Shown here piece after piece: positions 8,724 through 17,540 of a stretch of 64,000 bases of DNA (its first letter is position 1; the number at the start of each line of letters is the position of its first letter). The DNA is taken from contig NZ_LN890327.1 of NCBI RefSeq assembly GCF_001458595.1, positions 673,294-737,293 of the forward strand, given 5' to 3'. Position numbers and translations under genes: made by a program. The stretch comes from Clostridium neonatale (GTDB taxonomy: Bacteria > Bacillota > Clostridia > Clostridiales > Clostridiaceae). The notes under the pieces were generated by a model. The model did no database searches. It saw only the letters and a list, made by a program, of their open reading frames with translations, and had not been told where the DNA came from.

Positions 8724-9812
8724 ATGAAATATTACAATGGATTTTTACCTAATTATAGTGTAGGAGTTGAATCTTATAAAGCAATACCATGGATAACAAG
8801 AAGATATGGAAAAAAGGCAGTTGTCATTGGAGGAAAAACAGCAATTGAAAAAGCTAAGAATGAACTTTTAGAGGGAATAAAGGATTCTGAAGTAACAATT
8901 TCTGATTTTATTTGGTATGGTGGTAATTCTACATATGAAAATGTAGATAACTTGAAAAATAACCAATTAGTAAAAGAAGCAGATATGGTATTTGCTGTTG
9001 GAGGAGGAAGAGCAGTAGATACTTGTAAAGTTGTTTGCGATCAATTGGACAAACCATTATTTACATTTCCTACAATTGCATCTAACTGTGCAGCATGCAC
9101 AGCTATTTCAGTAATATATAATGAGGATGATACTTTTAGAGAATACTATTATCCTAAAACACCAGCAGATCATACATTCATAAATACAAAAATAATTGCA
9201 GAAGCACCAGTTTCTTTATTCTGGGCAGGAATAGGGGATGCATTGTCAAAAGAACCAGAAGTATTATTTGCAACACGTGCTGAGAAATTATTTCATACTA
9301 CCCTTATGGGAGCTCAATTAAGTAAAGCATGTGGAGCACCATTATTAGAATGTGGAAAGAAAGCATTAGAAGATTGTAAGAACAATGAAGCAAGTTATGA
9401 ATTAGAGCAAGTTGCATTAGATATAATTATTTCAACTGGAATAGTTTCAAATATGACTTCGGATCCGTCATATTATTATAATAGTAGCCTTGCACATTGT
9501 GTATATTATGGTTCAACTATGGTTGAAAAAGCAGCTAAGCATCTTCATGGAGAGATTGTTTCATTTGGGGTTTTATGTCTTCTTACTTATGACAAACAAT
9601 TTGAAGAGAGAGATAAAATTGCAGCCTTTAATAAGTCAATAGGACTTCCTGTATGCTTAGGAGATATTGATCTTTGTGAAGATGATGTAGCTACAATAGT
9701 TGAAAAGGCTTCAACTGTTACTGAATGGTATTGTGCACCATATGAAATAACTAAAGAAGAATTTGTAAAAGCAATTTTTGACACAGATGTTTATGGAAAA
9801 TCATTAATGTAA
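8724..9812 (+). CDS. Iron-containing alcohol dehydrogenase family, HcxA/GldA-like oxidoreductase
   Basis: A 362-residue NAD(P)-dependent dehydrogenase of the glycerol-dehydrogenase-like branch. It shows the nucleotide-binding motif GGGRAVDT (93-100), PTIASNCAACTAISV (116-130), and the metal ligands Asp172 (GIGDALSKEPE), His258 (SLAHCVYYG) and His275 (KHLHGEIVSFG). Length and sequence style fit Escherichia coli HcxA (YbdH), which reduces 2-oxo acids such as 2-oxobutanoate; that assignment is from memory of the family. The T-box leader makes uncharged tRNA the inducer, which fits an enzyme acting on an amino-acid-derived 2-oxo acid. Glycerol dehydrogenase is the alternative. Confidence 0.85.
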   Translation: MKYYNGFLPNYSVGVESYKAIPWITRRYGKKAVVIGGKTAIEKAKNELLEGIKDSEVTISDFIWYGGNSTYENVDNLKNNQLVKEADMVFAVGGGRAVDTCKVVCDQLDKPLFTFPTIASNCAACTAISVIYNEDDTFREYYYPKTPADHTFINTKIIAEAPVSLFWAGIGDALSKEPEVLFATRAEKLFHTTLMGAQLSKACGAPLLECGKKALEDCKNNEASYELEQVALDIIISTGIVSNMTSDPSYYYNSSLAHCVYYGSTMVEKAAKHLHGEIVSFGVLCLLTYDKQFEERDKIAAFNKSIGLPVCLGDIDLCEDDVATIVEKASTVTEWYCAPYEITKEEFVKAIFDTDVYGKSLM

Positions 9813-9843
9813 TATAATCTGGATAGTTTATACTAGAATTATA

Positions 9844-9892
9844 AAATGAAATACCTTATATGAATAAAATTCATATAAGGTATTTCATTTAT
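9844..9892. terminator. Long hairpin terminator after the dehydrogenase gene
   Basis: A perfect 22-bp stem (9844-9865 with 9869-9890) closed by an AAA loop. The A-rich base of one arm and T-rich base of the other allow termination in both directions. Confidence 0.85.
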
Positions 9893-10068
9893 AATAATGC
9901 CATGATAATTTATTGAAATTTTAGAAACACGTAAAATTATCGATATATTTCAAAGAAAGCAATTGAATCCACAAAAGATAATGATGTAACTTTAATAAAA
10001 AAATGAATTCATAAAAAATTAATATTGGTTAATAGACAATTAGGAAAATATATGTTATATTTAACTTG

Positions 10069-10086
10069 TACTTAATCGTTTACGTA
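10069..10086 (+). promoter_or_regulatory. LacI-type operator before the lacI-family gene
   Basis: TACTTAATCGTTTACGTA is an imperfect palindrome with a central CG, the form bound by LacI/GalR proteins. It also contains the perfect 12-mer GTTTACGTAAAC (10078-10089). A second copy of the same 18-bp pattern precedes the glucosidase gene (11132-11149), with 15 of 18 positions identical. It lies 18 bases before the regulator's ATG, which suggests autoregulation. Confidence 0.75.
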
Positions 10087-10104
10087 AACTAAAGGAGAAT
10101 TTTT

Positions 10105-11109
10105 ATGAAAGCAACAATTAAAGATGTAGCTACTAGGGCTAATGTTTCAGTAGCAACAGTATCAAGGGTTGTTAATAATCTTGATGGTTATAGCGATGAA
10201 ACTAAAGAAAAAGTTTTAGAGGCAATAAAAGAGTTAGGATATCAAAGAAATGCTATAGCAAGAGGATTGGTAACTAAGACAACAAAGACAATAGGAGTTC
10301 TAATACCAATTGTTTCAGCATATCTTTATGCTGAGATATTAAATGGAATAGAGGAAAAAGCTAATGAAAATGGCTATGGAATATTTCTTTGTAATACTGG
10401 AGTTAATGGAGTTAGGGCAATAAATTATATAAAAATGTTAGGAGAACGTCAAGTTGATGCAATAATAGTAGTTAGCTTAACTATAAATGATGAATATTAT
10501 AATTTGCTAAATTCATTAAAAATACCATATATTTTAGTATCAACTTTATCATATAAGTATAAAATACCTTACATAAAAGTTGATGATCAACAAGCAGCGT
10601 ATACAGCAACACAATTTTTAATAGAAAAAGGGCATACAAAAATTGCATTAATAAGTGGAGGCAAGGAAGATAAAATATCTGGAATAACTAGAGTGAATGG
10701 ATATAGAAATGCACTTCAAGACTATGATATAAATATTAATGAAAATATAATAAAATATGGGGATTTTACTTATAATAGTGGGATTATGTGCATGGAAGAT
10801 CTTTTACAGGAAAAAGAAGATTTTACAGCTGTATTTGCAACTAGTGACGAGATGGCACTTGGAGCTTTATCAGTTATGCATAGAAATAAGATTGAAGTTC
10901 CAGAAAAGATATCTATTATAGGATATGATAATACTTTAATAGCTCAAATGAGTAATCCGCCTCTAACTACAGTTGCTCAACCTCTTTACGAAATGGGAGT
11001 AAAAGCATTCGCTAAAATATTAAGTGTTTTAGAAACAGGGAATAGCGGAGATAATGTAATTCTTTCTCACAAGATTGTTGAAAGAGAGACAGTAAAATTA
11101 CTAAAATAA
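10105..11109 (+). CDS. LacI/GalR family transcriptional regulator
   Basis: A DNA-binding regulator of 334 residues. Residues 4-25 are the classic helix-turn-helix IKDVATRANVSVATVSRVVN, followed by the hinge helix YQRNAIARGLVTK. The remainder is a periplasmic-binding-protein-like effector domain with GVLIPIVSAYLYAEIL, TAVFATSDEMALGALSVM and the final PLTTVAQPLYEMG motif. The gene after it encodes an oligo-1,6-glucosidase and is preceded by the same operator, so the effector is probably an isomalto-oligosaccharide or its breakdown product. The ATG follows AAAGGAGAA. Confidence 0.93.
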   Translation: MKATIKDVATRANVSVATVSRVVNNLDGYSDETKEKVLEAIKELGYQRNAIARGLVTKTTKTIGVLIPIVSAYLYAEILNGIEEKANENGYGIFLCNTGVNGVRAINYIKMLGERQVDAIIVVSLTINDEYYNLLNSLKIPYILVSTLSYKYKIPYIKVDDQQAAYTATQFLIEKGHTKIALISGGKEDKISGITRVNGYRNALQDYDININENIIKYGDFTYNSGIMCMEDLLQEKEDFTAVFATSDEMALGALSVMHRNKIEVPEKISIIGYDNTLIAQMSNPPLTTVAQPLYEMGVKAFAKILSVLETGNSGDNVILSHKIVERETVKLLK

Positions 11110-11131
11110 TAGTAATTTTATTTTTGAAATT

Positions 11132-11149
11132 TACGTAAGCGTTTAAGTA
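11132..11149 (+). promoter_or_regulatory. LacI-type operator before the glucosidase gene
   Basis: TACGTAAGCGTTTAAGTA is an imperfect palindrome with a central CG and matches the operator at 10069-10086. Its position between the regulator and the glucosidase gene suggests control of the latter. It also loosely resembles a CcpA cre site, so catabolite control by CcpA is an alternative. Confidence 0.7.
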
Positions 11150-11254
11150 AAAATAAGCAAAATATACGTAATAATATCTAGAATTTGTTTTAAAAATCTA
11201 TAGTAAATGTTTGCTTAAAGTATAGAAATAAATAATATAATGGAGGGAAATTTA

Positions 11255-12895
11255 ATGAAAAAAGAATGGTGGAAAGAAAGTGTAGTTTATCAAGTATATC
11301 CAAGGAGTTTCAATGATTCCAATGGAGATGGAATTGGAGATTTAAGAGGAATTATAGAAAAATTAGATTATCTAAAAGAGCTTGGAATAGATGTTATTTG
11401 GCTATCTCCAGTTTATAAATCTCCTAATGATGATAATGGATATGATATAAGTGATTATGAAAATATAATGGATGAGTTTGGAACAATGGAAGATATGGAT
11501 AATCTTATATCTGAAGCTAATAAAAGGGAGATAAGAATTCTTATGGATTTAGTTGTTAATCATACTTCTGATGAACATAAGTGGTTTATTGAATCCAAGA
11601 AATCAAAAGACAATGCATATAGAGATTATTATATATGGAGAGATCCTGTAGATGGAAGGGAACCAAATGATTTAACATCAACTTTCAGCGGAAGTGCATG
11701 GGAATATGATAAAGAGTCAGGACAATATTATTTACATTTATTTAGTAAAAAACAACCGGATTTAAATTGGGAAAATGAAGAGGTTAGAAACAAAGTTTAT
11801 GACATGATGAATTTTTGGATTGATAAAGGAATTGGCGGATTTAGAATGGATGTTATTGAATTAATAGGTAAGATTCCAGATAAAAAAATCAAAGAAAATG
11901 GACCAAAACTTCATGAATACATCAAAGAAATGAATAAAAAAACTTTTGGAGATAAAAATTTATTAACAGTTGGAGAAGCTTGGTGTTCTAATCCAGAAAT
12001 AGCAAAGCAATATTCAAATCCTGATGGAACTGAGCTTAGTATGATATTTCAATTTGAGCATATCTTATTAGATCAACAGCCAGGTAAAGAAAAATGGGAT
12101 TTAAAGCCGTTGGAGTTATTAGATTTAAAGAAAGCTTTATCTAGATGGCAGGTGGAATTAGAAGGTACAGGATGGAATAGTTTGTTTTGGAATAACCATG
12201 ATGTGCCAAGAATAGTTTCAAGATGGGGAAATGACAAAGAATACAGAGTAGAAAGTGCAAAGATGCTTGCCACTTTATTACATGGGATGAAGGGAACTCC
12301 TTATATATATCAAGGAGAAGAACTTGGAATGACAAATATAAAATTTTATAATTTAGAAGATTATAAAGACATAGAAACTTTAAATATGTATAAAGAAAGG
12401 ATTGAAAAAGGATATAAACACGAAGAAATAATGAAGTCTATATATGCAAAAGGAAGAGATAATGCACGTACTCCAATTCAATGGGATGATAGTGAAAATG
12501 CTGGATTTACAAGTGGAAAGCCTTGGATAAAGGTAAATCCTAATTATAAAGAAATAAATGCTAAATCTCAGTTAAAAGATGAAAATTCCATATTCAAATA
12601 TTATAAAAAATTAATACAAATAAGAAAAGCAAATCCAGTAGTTGTTTATGGAAAATATGAGCTAATTTTAGAAGAAAATAAAGAGATTTTTGCATATTTA
12701 AGAAGTTTAGAAAATGAAAAATTATTAGTCATATGTAATTTTACAGAGAACAATACAAATTTCAATTTAGATAGAGAAATTAATTTTACTTGTAGAGAAT
12801 TGCTCATTTCTAATTATGAGGTAGATATAAATGACCCAATAGATAGTATAGAATTAAAGCCATATGAAGCTAGGATATATAAACTCACTTTATAA
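11255..12895 (+). CDS. malL: Oligo-1,6-glucosidase / alpha-glucosidase, GH13
   Basis: An intracellular enzyme of 546 residues that releases glucose from isomalto- or malto-oligosaccharides. The start is set at the ATG at 11255, because GGAGGG at 11242-11247 is its ribosome site and lies inside the longer open frame. GH13 motifs are DLVVNHTSDEHKWF, GFRMDVIELI with the nucleophile Asp199, VGEAW with the acid/base Glu241, and NNHDVPR with Asp316. The opening KEWWKESVVYQVYPRSFNDS is typical of the oligo-1,6-glucosidase subfamily. It has no signal peptide. The GH66 enzymes and importer nearby would supply its substrates. Confidence 0.93.
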   Translation: MKKEWWKESVVYQVYPRSFNDSNGDGIGDLRGIIEKLDYLKELGIDVIWLSPVYKSPNDDNGYDISDYENIMDEFGTMEDMDNLISEANKREIRILMDLVVNHTSDEHKWFIESKKSKDNAYRDYYIWRDPVDGREPNDLTSTFSGSAWEYDKESGQYYLHLFSKKQPDLNWENEEVRNKVYDMMNFWIDKGIGGFRMDVIELIGKIPDKKIKENGPKLHEYIKEMNKKTFGDKNLLTVGEAWCSNPEIAKQYSNPDGTELSMIFQFEHILLDQQPGKEKWDLKPLELLDLKKALSRWQVELEGTGWNSLFWNNHDVPRIVSRWGNDKEYRVESAKMLATLLHGMKGTPYIYQGEELGMTNIKFYNLEDYKDIETLNMYKERIEKGYKHEEIMKSIYAKGRDNARTPIQWDDSENAGFTSGKPWIKVNPNYKEINAKSQLKDENSIFKYYKKLIQIRKANPVVVYGKYELILEENKEIFAYLRSLENEKLLVICNFTENNTNFNLDREINFTCRELLISNYEVDINDPIDSIELKPYEARIYKLTL

Positions 12896-12959
12896 TTAAA
12901 GTAATAAATAGGTAAAGTTATTTAAATTGCAATTAACGTTGCTAATTTAGCTGATGAAT

Positions 12960-13203
12960 CTTTAAAGAATTATAGGAAAGCTTAAATTAAAAGATTTTTA
13001 AGATTTATCAGCTAATGATATTTTGATTTTGAAAAGAATGGTGATAAATTAGCATATTAATTTAACCATAACTAGAAAAAGCTTTAGCTAATATTGAAAG
13101 TGTAATTAATTTGAAATTATTGTTATTGGGTGGTGGTATATATAAGAATGAAAATGATTTGATTGAGAAAACAGCAGATAAGAAAGGCAAATTTGTAAGC
13201 TAA
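12960..13203 (+). pseudogene. Decayed ROK-family sugar kinase, C-terminal remnant
   Basis: Three frames together give the C-terminal half of a ROK kinase. DLSANDI (about 13001-13021) leads, after a frame change, into DFEKNGDKLAY. Past a stop at 13069, the frame from 13072 reads LEKALANIESVINLK and LLLLGGGIYKNENDLIEK to a TAA at 13201. This matches the ROK order of a GD.LA motif, the ALANI..V.N helix and the LGGGI strand. No intact N-terminus, ATP site or start codon is present, so the gene is dead. A gluco- or fructokinase would have fitted the glucan locus. Upstream boundary uncertain. Confidence 0.5.
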
Positions 13204-13466
13204 AGATGCTCTGAGATATATTGGATAGCAAATCTAATAATGATAATAGAATAATTAATTGGAGGAAGATAGTTTTTGTGTGAAATTATAGATTCTAGCA
13301 CCATTATTGTAGGTTAAAATCATAATAAATAAACAAATATAATTTATTAAAATATTTAAAGTTATTGAATTAGAATTATTTAAATACAATTAAAATAAAG
13401 TTATTTCTCTAATTATATATGAAATGACTGATAAATAAAAAATTAATATAGGAAGGATTTTAATTT
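13204..13466. other. AT-rich intergenic stretch before the first GH66 gene
   Basis: No gene or clear structure is visible. GGAGGAAGATAG at 13261-13272 looks like a ribosome site but is not followed by an open frame, and may be part of the decayed kinase region. AGGAAGGA at 13450-13457 is the ribosome site of the gene at 13467. Confidence 0.5.
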
Positions 13467-15794
13467 ATGAAAGATGGAAAAAATAAATTAGAAAGACTTC
13501 AAAGTTTATTGTTCTCATTGATTTTAATTTTTTCAATTATGATTACAGGAGGTAGCCAAGTGTTAGCAACATCATCTAGTACAGGGAAAATGATAAAAGA
13601 TTTAAATACTGATAAATCTATGTACAATCCAGGGGACATAGTTAAAATTTATCTTGATATTAAGAATGATACTGAAGATAATATAGAAGATGGAACAATT
13701 ACTTTTAAATTTAAGCATCTTGAAAAAGAAGTAAGTGATTCAAAGGTGGTAACGTATTCGGCAATTAGTAATGGTGGAGAAGCCTATATAAATTACGAGT
13801 GGACTGTTCCTAATGAAGATTATAAAGGGTATCTTGTACAAGCCATATGCAAAAATGAAGATGGTATTATTTTAGATACAGAAACTGTTGGAGTTGATGT
13901 ATCATCAGATTGGAGAAGGTTTCCTAGATATGGATATTTAACTGATTTTTCAGAAAATGTAGATACAGCAAAATATATCTGGACTCTTAAAAATTATCAT
14001 ATTAATGGACTTGAATATTATGATGCACAATATAGACACCATAAACCAGCAGCAGATAATACAGATGTTTGGGAAGATTGGACTGGAAGAGATATTTATG
14101 GAGATACAATTCGCAGTTATATTTCTTCAGCTAGAGCATCAAATATGGTAAATATGCAATATAATATGATTTATGCAGCAACTTCTAATAGTACTGATGG
14201 AAGTAATTATTGGGATGATGGTGTTGATGAAGGATGGGGATTGTGGTACTCAGAAAATAATCAACATGTAGATAAAAGAGGTGAACGATTTACCTTCTTT
14301 ATGGGAGACACACCGACAGGAGATAGTACATTATACTTCTTCAATTTATGGAATAAAGGATGGCAGGATTACATTTTTCAAAAAGAAAATGAGTCTTTAA
14401 ATGCTTTAGGATATGATGGTTGGCATGGAGATACTATAGGTGAATGGGGAGAAATGAAAACTGCTGATGGACATTACATAACAGTAAAAGATACATACAC
14501 AGATTTTTTGAACAATGCAAAACAAGCTCTTGGTGATAAATACCTAATGTGTAATCCAGTTGGAGCACAAGGAATAGAAAATGTAAATAGAAGTAATGTA
14601 GATGTTCTTTATACTGAGATCTGGCCTTGGGATCATGATAGTGAAGGGATTCAATATAATACTTATGGAGCATTAAAGAAAGAGGTTGAACAGTCAAGAA
14701 TTGAGAGTGGTGGTAAATCCCTAATAGTTCCAGCTTATATGCAAAAGGATTATGGTATAGATAATCCAGGAAATTATTTTAATACAGGAGCTGTTATTTT
14801 AACTGATGCAGCAGTTTATTCAGCAGGAGGATCCAGGTTGGAGCTTGGCGATGATGGTAAAATGTTAAATCACGAATATTTTCCAGCTGAAAATTTAAAG
14901 ATGAGTGATGAATTAATTAATCGTGAACGTAATATGTATGACTTTATAGTTGCTTATGAAAATTTATTAAGAGATGGACAGAATGAAACAGATAATGAAG
15001 TGTATATTTATGATAAATCAGCAAGCAGAGAAGATGAGACGGGAAATATATGGTATAGCACCAAAGCTGATGATAAATATCAAATTATTCAAATGATTAA
15101 TTTAATAGGAATAAAGGATAATCAATGGGCAAATTATGATAATAGTGATAAGACACCAGATAAGCAGACTAATATTAAAGTGAAATATTATTATACAGAT
15201 GACATAAATTCTGTTTATGTAGCATCACCAGATCCAGAATATAATTGTGAAACAAGAAATATCAAAATTGAGAAAAAATCTTCAGATGATACAGGAAAAT
15301 ATATAGAATTTACAGTTCCATCATTAGAATATTGGGATATGATTTATATGAGTGAAGATGAACCAATAAGCCAGTTAGATAATGAAATCATTAATGGAAG
15401 TTTTGAAAATGGAAATTTAGATGGATGGATAGCAACTGGTACAAATGTTGGAGTAGATGATGTAGATGTGCAAGATGGTGATTATAAATGTTATTTTTGG
15501 GGCACTGAAAGCTATACTCAAAAAATAGAACAAACAATAACTGGATTAGAAAATAGAAAATACACAGTAAAAGCCATGGTTAAACAAAATACTGGAAATA
15601 CAAATATAAGCAGAATGGAACTTACTAATTATGGTGGAGAGGATGTACATGTAAATATACCACATGGAGATTCTTATATAGAAATCCATGGAACAGTAGA
15701 AGTTAAAAATGGAAGGCTTAATGTGTCCTTTTATCAAGATGCACAAGAAAATACAAATTTACAAATTGATAATGTTTATTTATTTTTATCATAG
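13467..15794 (+). CDS. Secreted GH66 enzyme (dextranase or cycloisomaltooligosaccharide glucanotransferase)
   Basis: A 775-residue exported glycanase acting on alpha-1,6-glucan. Residues 10-35 form a signal peptide ending near LATSS. An N-terminal beta-sandwich (about 40-145) precedes the GH66 barrel, with GYDGWHGDTIGEWG carrying the probable nucleophile Asp322 and DVLYTEIWPWD carrying the probable acid/base Glu384; spacing is close to that of known GH66 pairs. Residues about 640-775 form a jelly-roll carbohydrate-binding module (INGSFENGNLDGW to TNLQIDNVYLFLS). No wall anchor is seen. A paralogue lies at 28747. Dextranase and glucanotransferase activity cannot be separated by eye. Confidence 0.9.
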   Translation: MKDGKNKLERLQSLLFSLILIFSIMITGGSQVLATSSSTGKMIKDLNTDKSMYNPGDIVKIYLDIKNDTEDNIEDGTITFKFKHLEKEVSDSKVVTYSAISNGGEAYINYEWTVPNEDYKGYLVQAICKNEDGIILDTETVGVDVSSDWRRFPRYGYLTDFSENVDTAKYIWTLKNYHINGLEYYDAQYRHHKPAADNTDVWEDWTGRDIYGDTIRSYISSARASNMVNMQYNMIYAATSNSTDGSNYWDDGVDEGWGLWYSENNQHVDKRGERFTFFMGDTPTGDSTLYFFNLWNKGWQDYIFQKENESLNALGYDGWHGDTIGEWGEMKTADGHYITVKDTYTDFLNNAKQALGDKYLMCNPVGAQGIENVNRSNVDVLYTEIWPWDHDSEGIQYNTYGALKKEVEQSRIESGGKSLIVPAYMQKDYGIDNPGNYFNTGAVILTDAAVYSAGGSRLELGDDGKMLNHEYFPAENLKMSDELINRERNMYDFIVAYENLLRDGQNETDNEVYIYDKSASREDETGNIWYSTKADDKYQIIQMINLIGIKDNQWANYDNSDKTPDKQTNIKVKYYYTDDINSVYVASPDPEYNCETRNIKIEKKSSDDTGKYIEFTVPSLEYWDMIYMSEDEPISQLDNEIINGSFENGNLDGWIATGTNVGVDDVDVQDGDYKCYFWGTESYTQKIEQTITGLENRKYTVKAMVKQNTGNTNISRMELTNYGGEDVHVNIPHGDSYIEIHGTVEVKNGRLNVSFYQDAQENTNLQIDNVYLFLS

Positions 15795-15828
15795 AATAAT
15801 ATGATTAGATTGATTCATTAAGAAATTT

Positions 15829-15886
15829 TATGCGATATATCTATTAGTATAATGAATTTATGAATATGATATATCGCATATTTTTC
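15829..15886 (+). terminator. Terminator after the first GH66 gene
   Basis: TATGCGATATATC (15829-15841) pairs perfectly with GATATATCGCATA (15868-15880) around a 26-base loop, followed by TTTTTC. Confidence 0.75.
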
Positions 15887-16013
15887 TTAGTTTGATACCT
15901 AATTATATAAAATAAAGAATTATATGTAGAGAATTTAAACTAAATTTGTATATTATTGATGATTTATTGTAGAAAAATATAGAATGTTATATTATATGTA
16001 AGGGGGGGAATGT

Positions 16014-17540
16014 ATGATAAAAATTTTAATTGCAGATGATGAATTTGTTGAAAGAGATGGAATTATATTTTTAATTAACAAATTTTCTTTTGAATTAGAT
16101 ATAAAAGAATGCAGTGATGGTGAGGAAGCCTTAAATTATATAAAGGAAAATACAGTGGATATTTTATTTACTGATGTTAAGATGCCTTTTTTGGATGGAC
16201 TTCAATTATCAAAAAAGGCTAGAGAAATATATCCAAATTTAAAAATAGTAATTTTTAGTGGCTTTGGTGAGTTTGAATATGCCAAGAGAGCCATAGATAT
16301 TGGTGTAAGTGATTATATATTAAAGCCGATAAATCCAAAGGAATTTAAAGAAACTATGGAGAAGGTTATTAATGATGTAAATGAGGAGAAGAAAGAAAAT
16401 AAAAATAATGAACTTAGGCAATTTAGAGAAAAGGAATATATTTTATTAAAGATAATAAATGGAAGTTCCATAGATGATTTAAAAGAGAAATTTTTTATGG
16501 ACAAACATATAGATTTTATGGATAAATATAAAAATATGATTTTAATGGAATTTGATGATGAGTTTTTTAATGATAATCAAAAATATATGGAAGAAATTAG
16601 AAATAACATAGATATTAAAATAGATTATTTAAATTTAAATCCTCAGCAAAGTATAATATTTACTTTTGAAACTATAGAAGAGGAAGAATTAAAGAATATA
16701 TTAATTAAGGTTCATAATAGAATTTTTAATGATTATGAGATTAATTGTTATTTTGCAGTAAGTAATTTATTGAAATCTTCGTATACGCTTACAAAAGAAT
16801 ATTCAAATATAGAACAACTTATGGAACAGCGATTTTTTATAGCTAATAATTATGTGTTTTTTTATGATTCAAAACTACAATTAGAGTCAACAGATGAAAA
16901 ATTTGATGACACAATGTTTAAAAATATTCAATATGACATAAAATCTAGAGAATTTTTTAGTTTAAGAAAACATGTTGATTGTTTAATTAGGAAATATGGT
17001 TCGCACAAAAGTTTCTCACAGATGTATGTGAAATTTATTTTATCTAATATATACAAGGAAGTATATGAAGAAATACGAAAAGTTAATGAAACTGATCTAA
17101 ATGAGAAAATAGATAAAATTTATTTTTGTAGAACAATACAAGAGATTAGTGAAATATTAAATAATATTATAAATAAACTTGAGGAACAGTCTTCTAAAGG
17201 AATGTCCAATGAGAGACATGATGTAGAAATGGTGAAAAATTATATTTATAAAAATTATGGTAGTGATTTGTCTTTGGATAAATTGGCGGAATATGTTTAT
17301 ATGACTCCAAGTTATTTAAGTAGCATATTTAAAAAAACAACTAATATGGGGATTAATAATTTTATTAAAAATTATCGTATGGAAAAAGCCAGAGATATGT
17401 TAGAAAACACAAATATAAGAATTAAGGATATTGGAAATAGGGTTGGATACACAAATATATCTTATTTTTGCCAAAGCTTTAGAGAATTTTATGGATTAAC
17501 ACCTGAAAAATATAGACAAAGAGATGAAACAAATGAATAG
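16014..17540 (+). CDS. YesN-type AraC-family response regulator
   Basis: A two-component output protein of 508 residues. Residues 1-120 are a receiver domain with acidic residues at 8-9, phosphoacceptor Asp54 in DILFTDVKMPFLDG, and Lys at KPINPKEF. A variable helical middle (about 125-395) follows. The C-terminal 100 residues are an AraC DNA-binding domain with two helix-turn-helix units (SLDKLAEYVYMTPSYLSSIFK and IKDIGNRVGYTNISYFCQSF). It overlaps the YesM-type kinase gene downstream. Such pairs typically switch on a neighbouring sugar ABC importer, here the one at 19673-23336. The ATG follows AGGGGGGGAATGT. Confidence 0.93.
   Translation: MIKILIADDEFVERDGIIFLINKFSFELDIKECSDGEEALNYIKENTVDILFTDVKMPFLDGLQLSKKAREIYPNLKIVIFSGFGEFEYAKRAIDIGVSDYILKPINPKEFKETMEKVINDVNEEKKENKNNELRQFREKEYILLKIINGSSIDDLKEKFFMDKHIDFMDKYKNMILMEFDDEFFNDNQKYMEEIRNNIDIKIDYLNLNPQQSIIFTFETIEEEELKNILIKVHNRIFNDYEINCYFAVSNLLKSSYTLTKEYSNIEQLMEQRFFIANNYVFFYDSKLQLESTDEKFDDTMFKNIQYDIKSREFFSLRKHVDCLIRKYGSHKSFSQMYVKFILSNIYKEVYEEIRKVNETDLNEKIDKIYFCRTIQEISEILNNIINKLEEQSSKGMSNERHDVEMVKNYIYKNYGSDLSLDKLAEYVYMTPSYLSSIFKKTTNMGINNFIKNYRMEKARDMLENTNIRIKDIGNRVGYTNISYFCQSFREFYGLTPEKYRQRDETNE

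Noticed and set aside
9893..10068. Possible decayed gene between the dehydrogenase and lacI-type genes
   Set aside because: Short stretches such as ISKKAIESTKDNDVTLIKK can be read, but they match nothing I recognise and lack any supporting landmark.
11132..11149. CcpA cre site
   Set aside because: It loosely fits the cre form, but the match with the site before the LacI-type regulator gene makes a specific LacI operator more likely.
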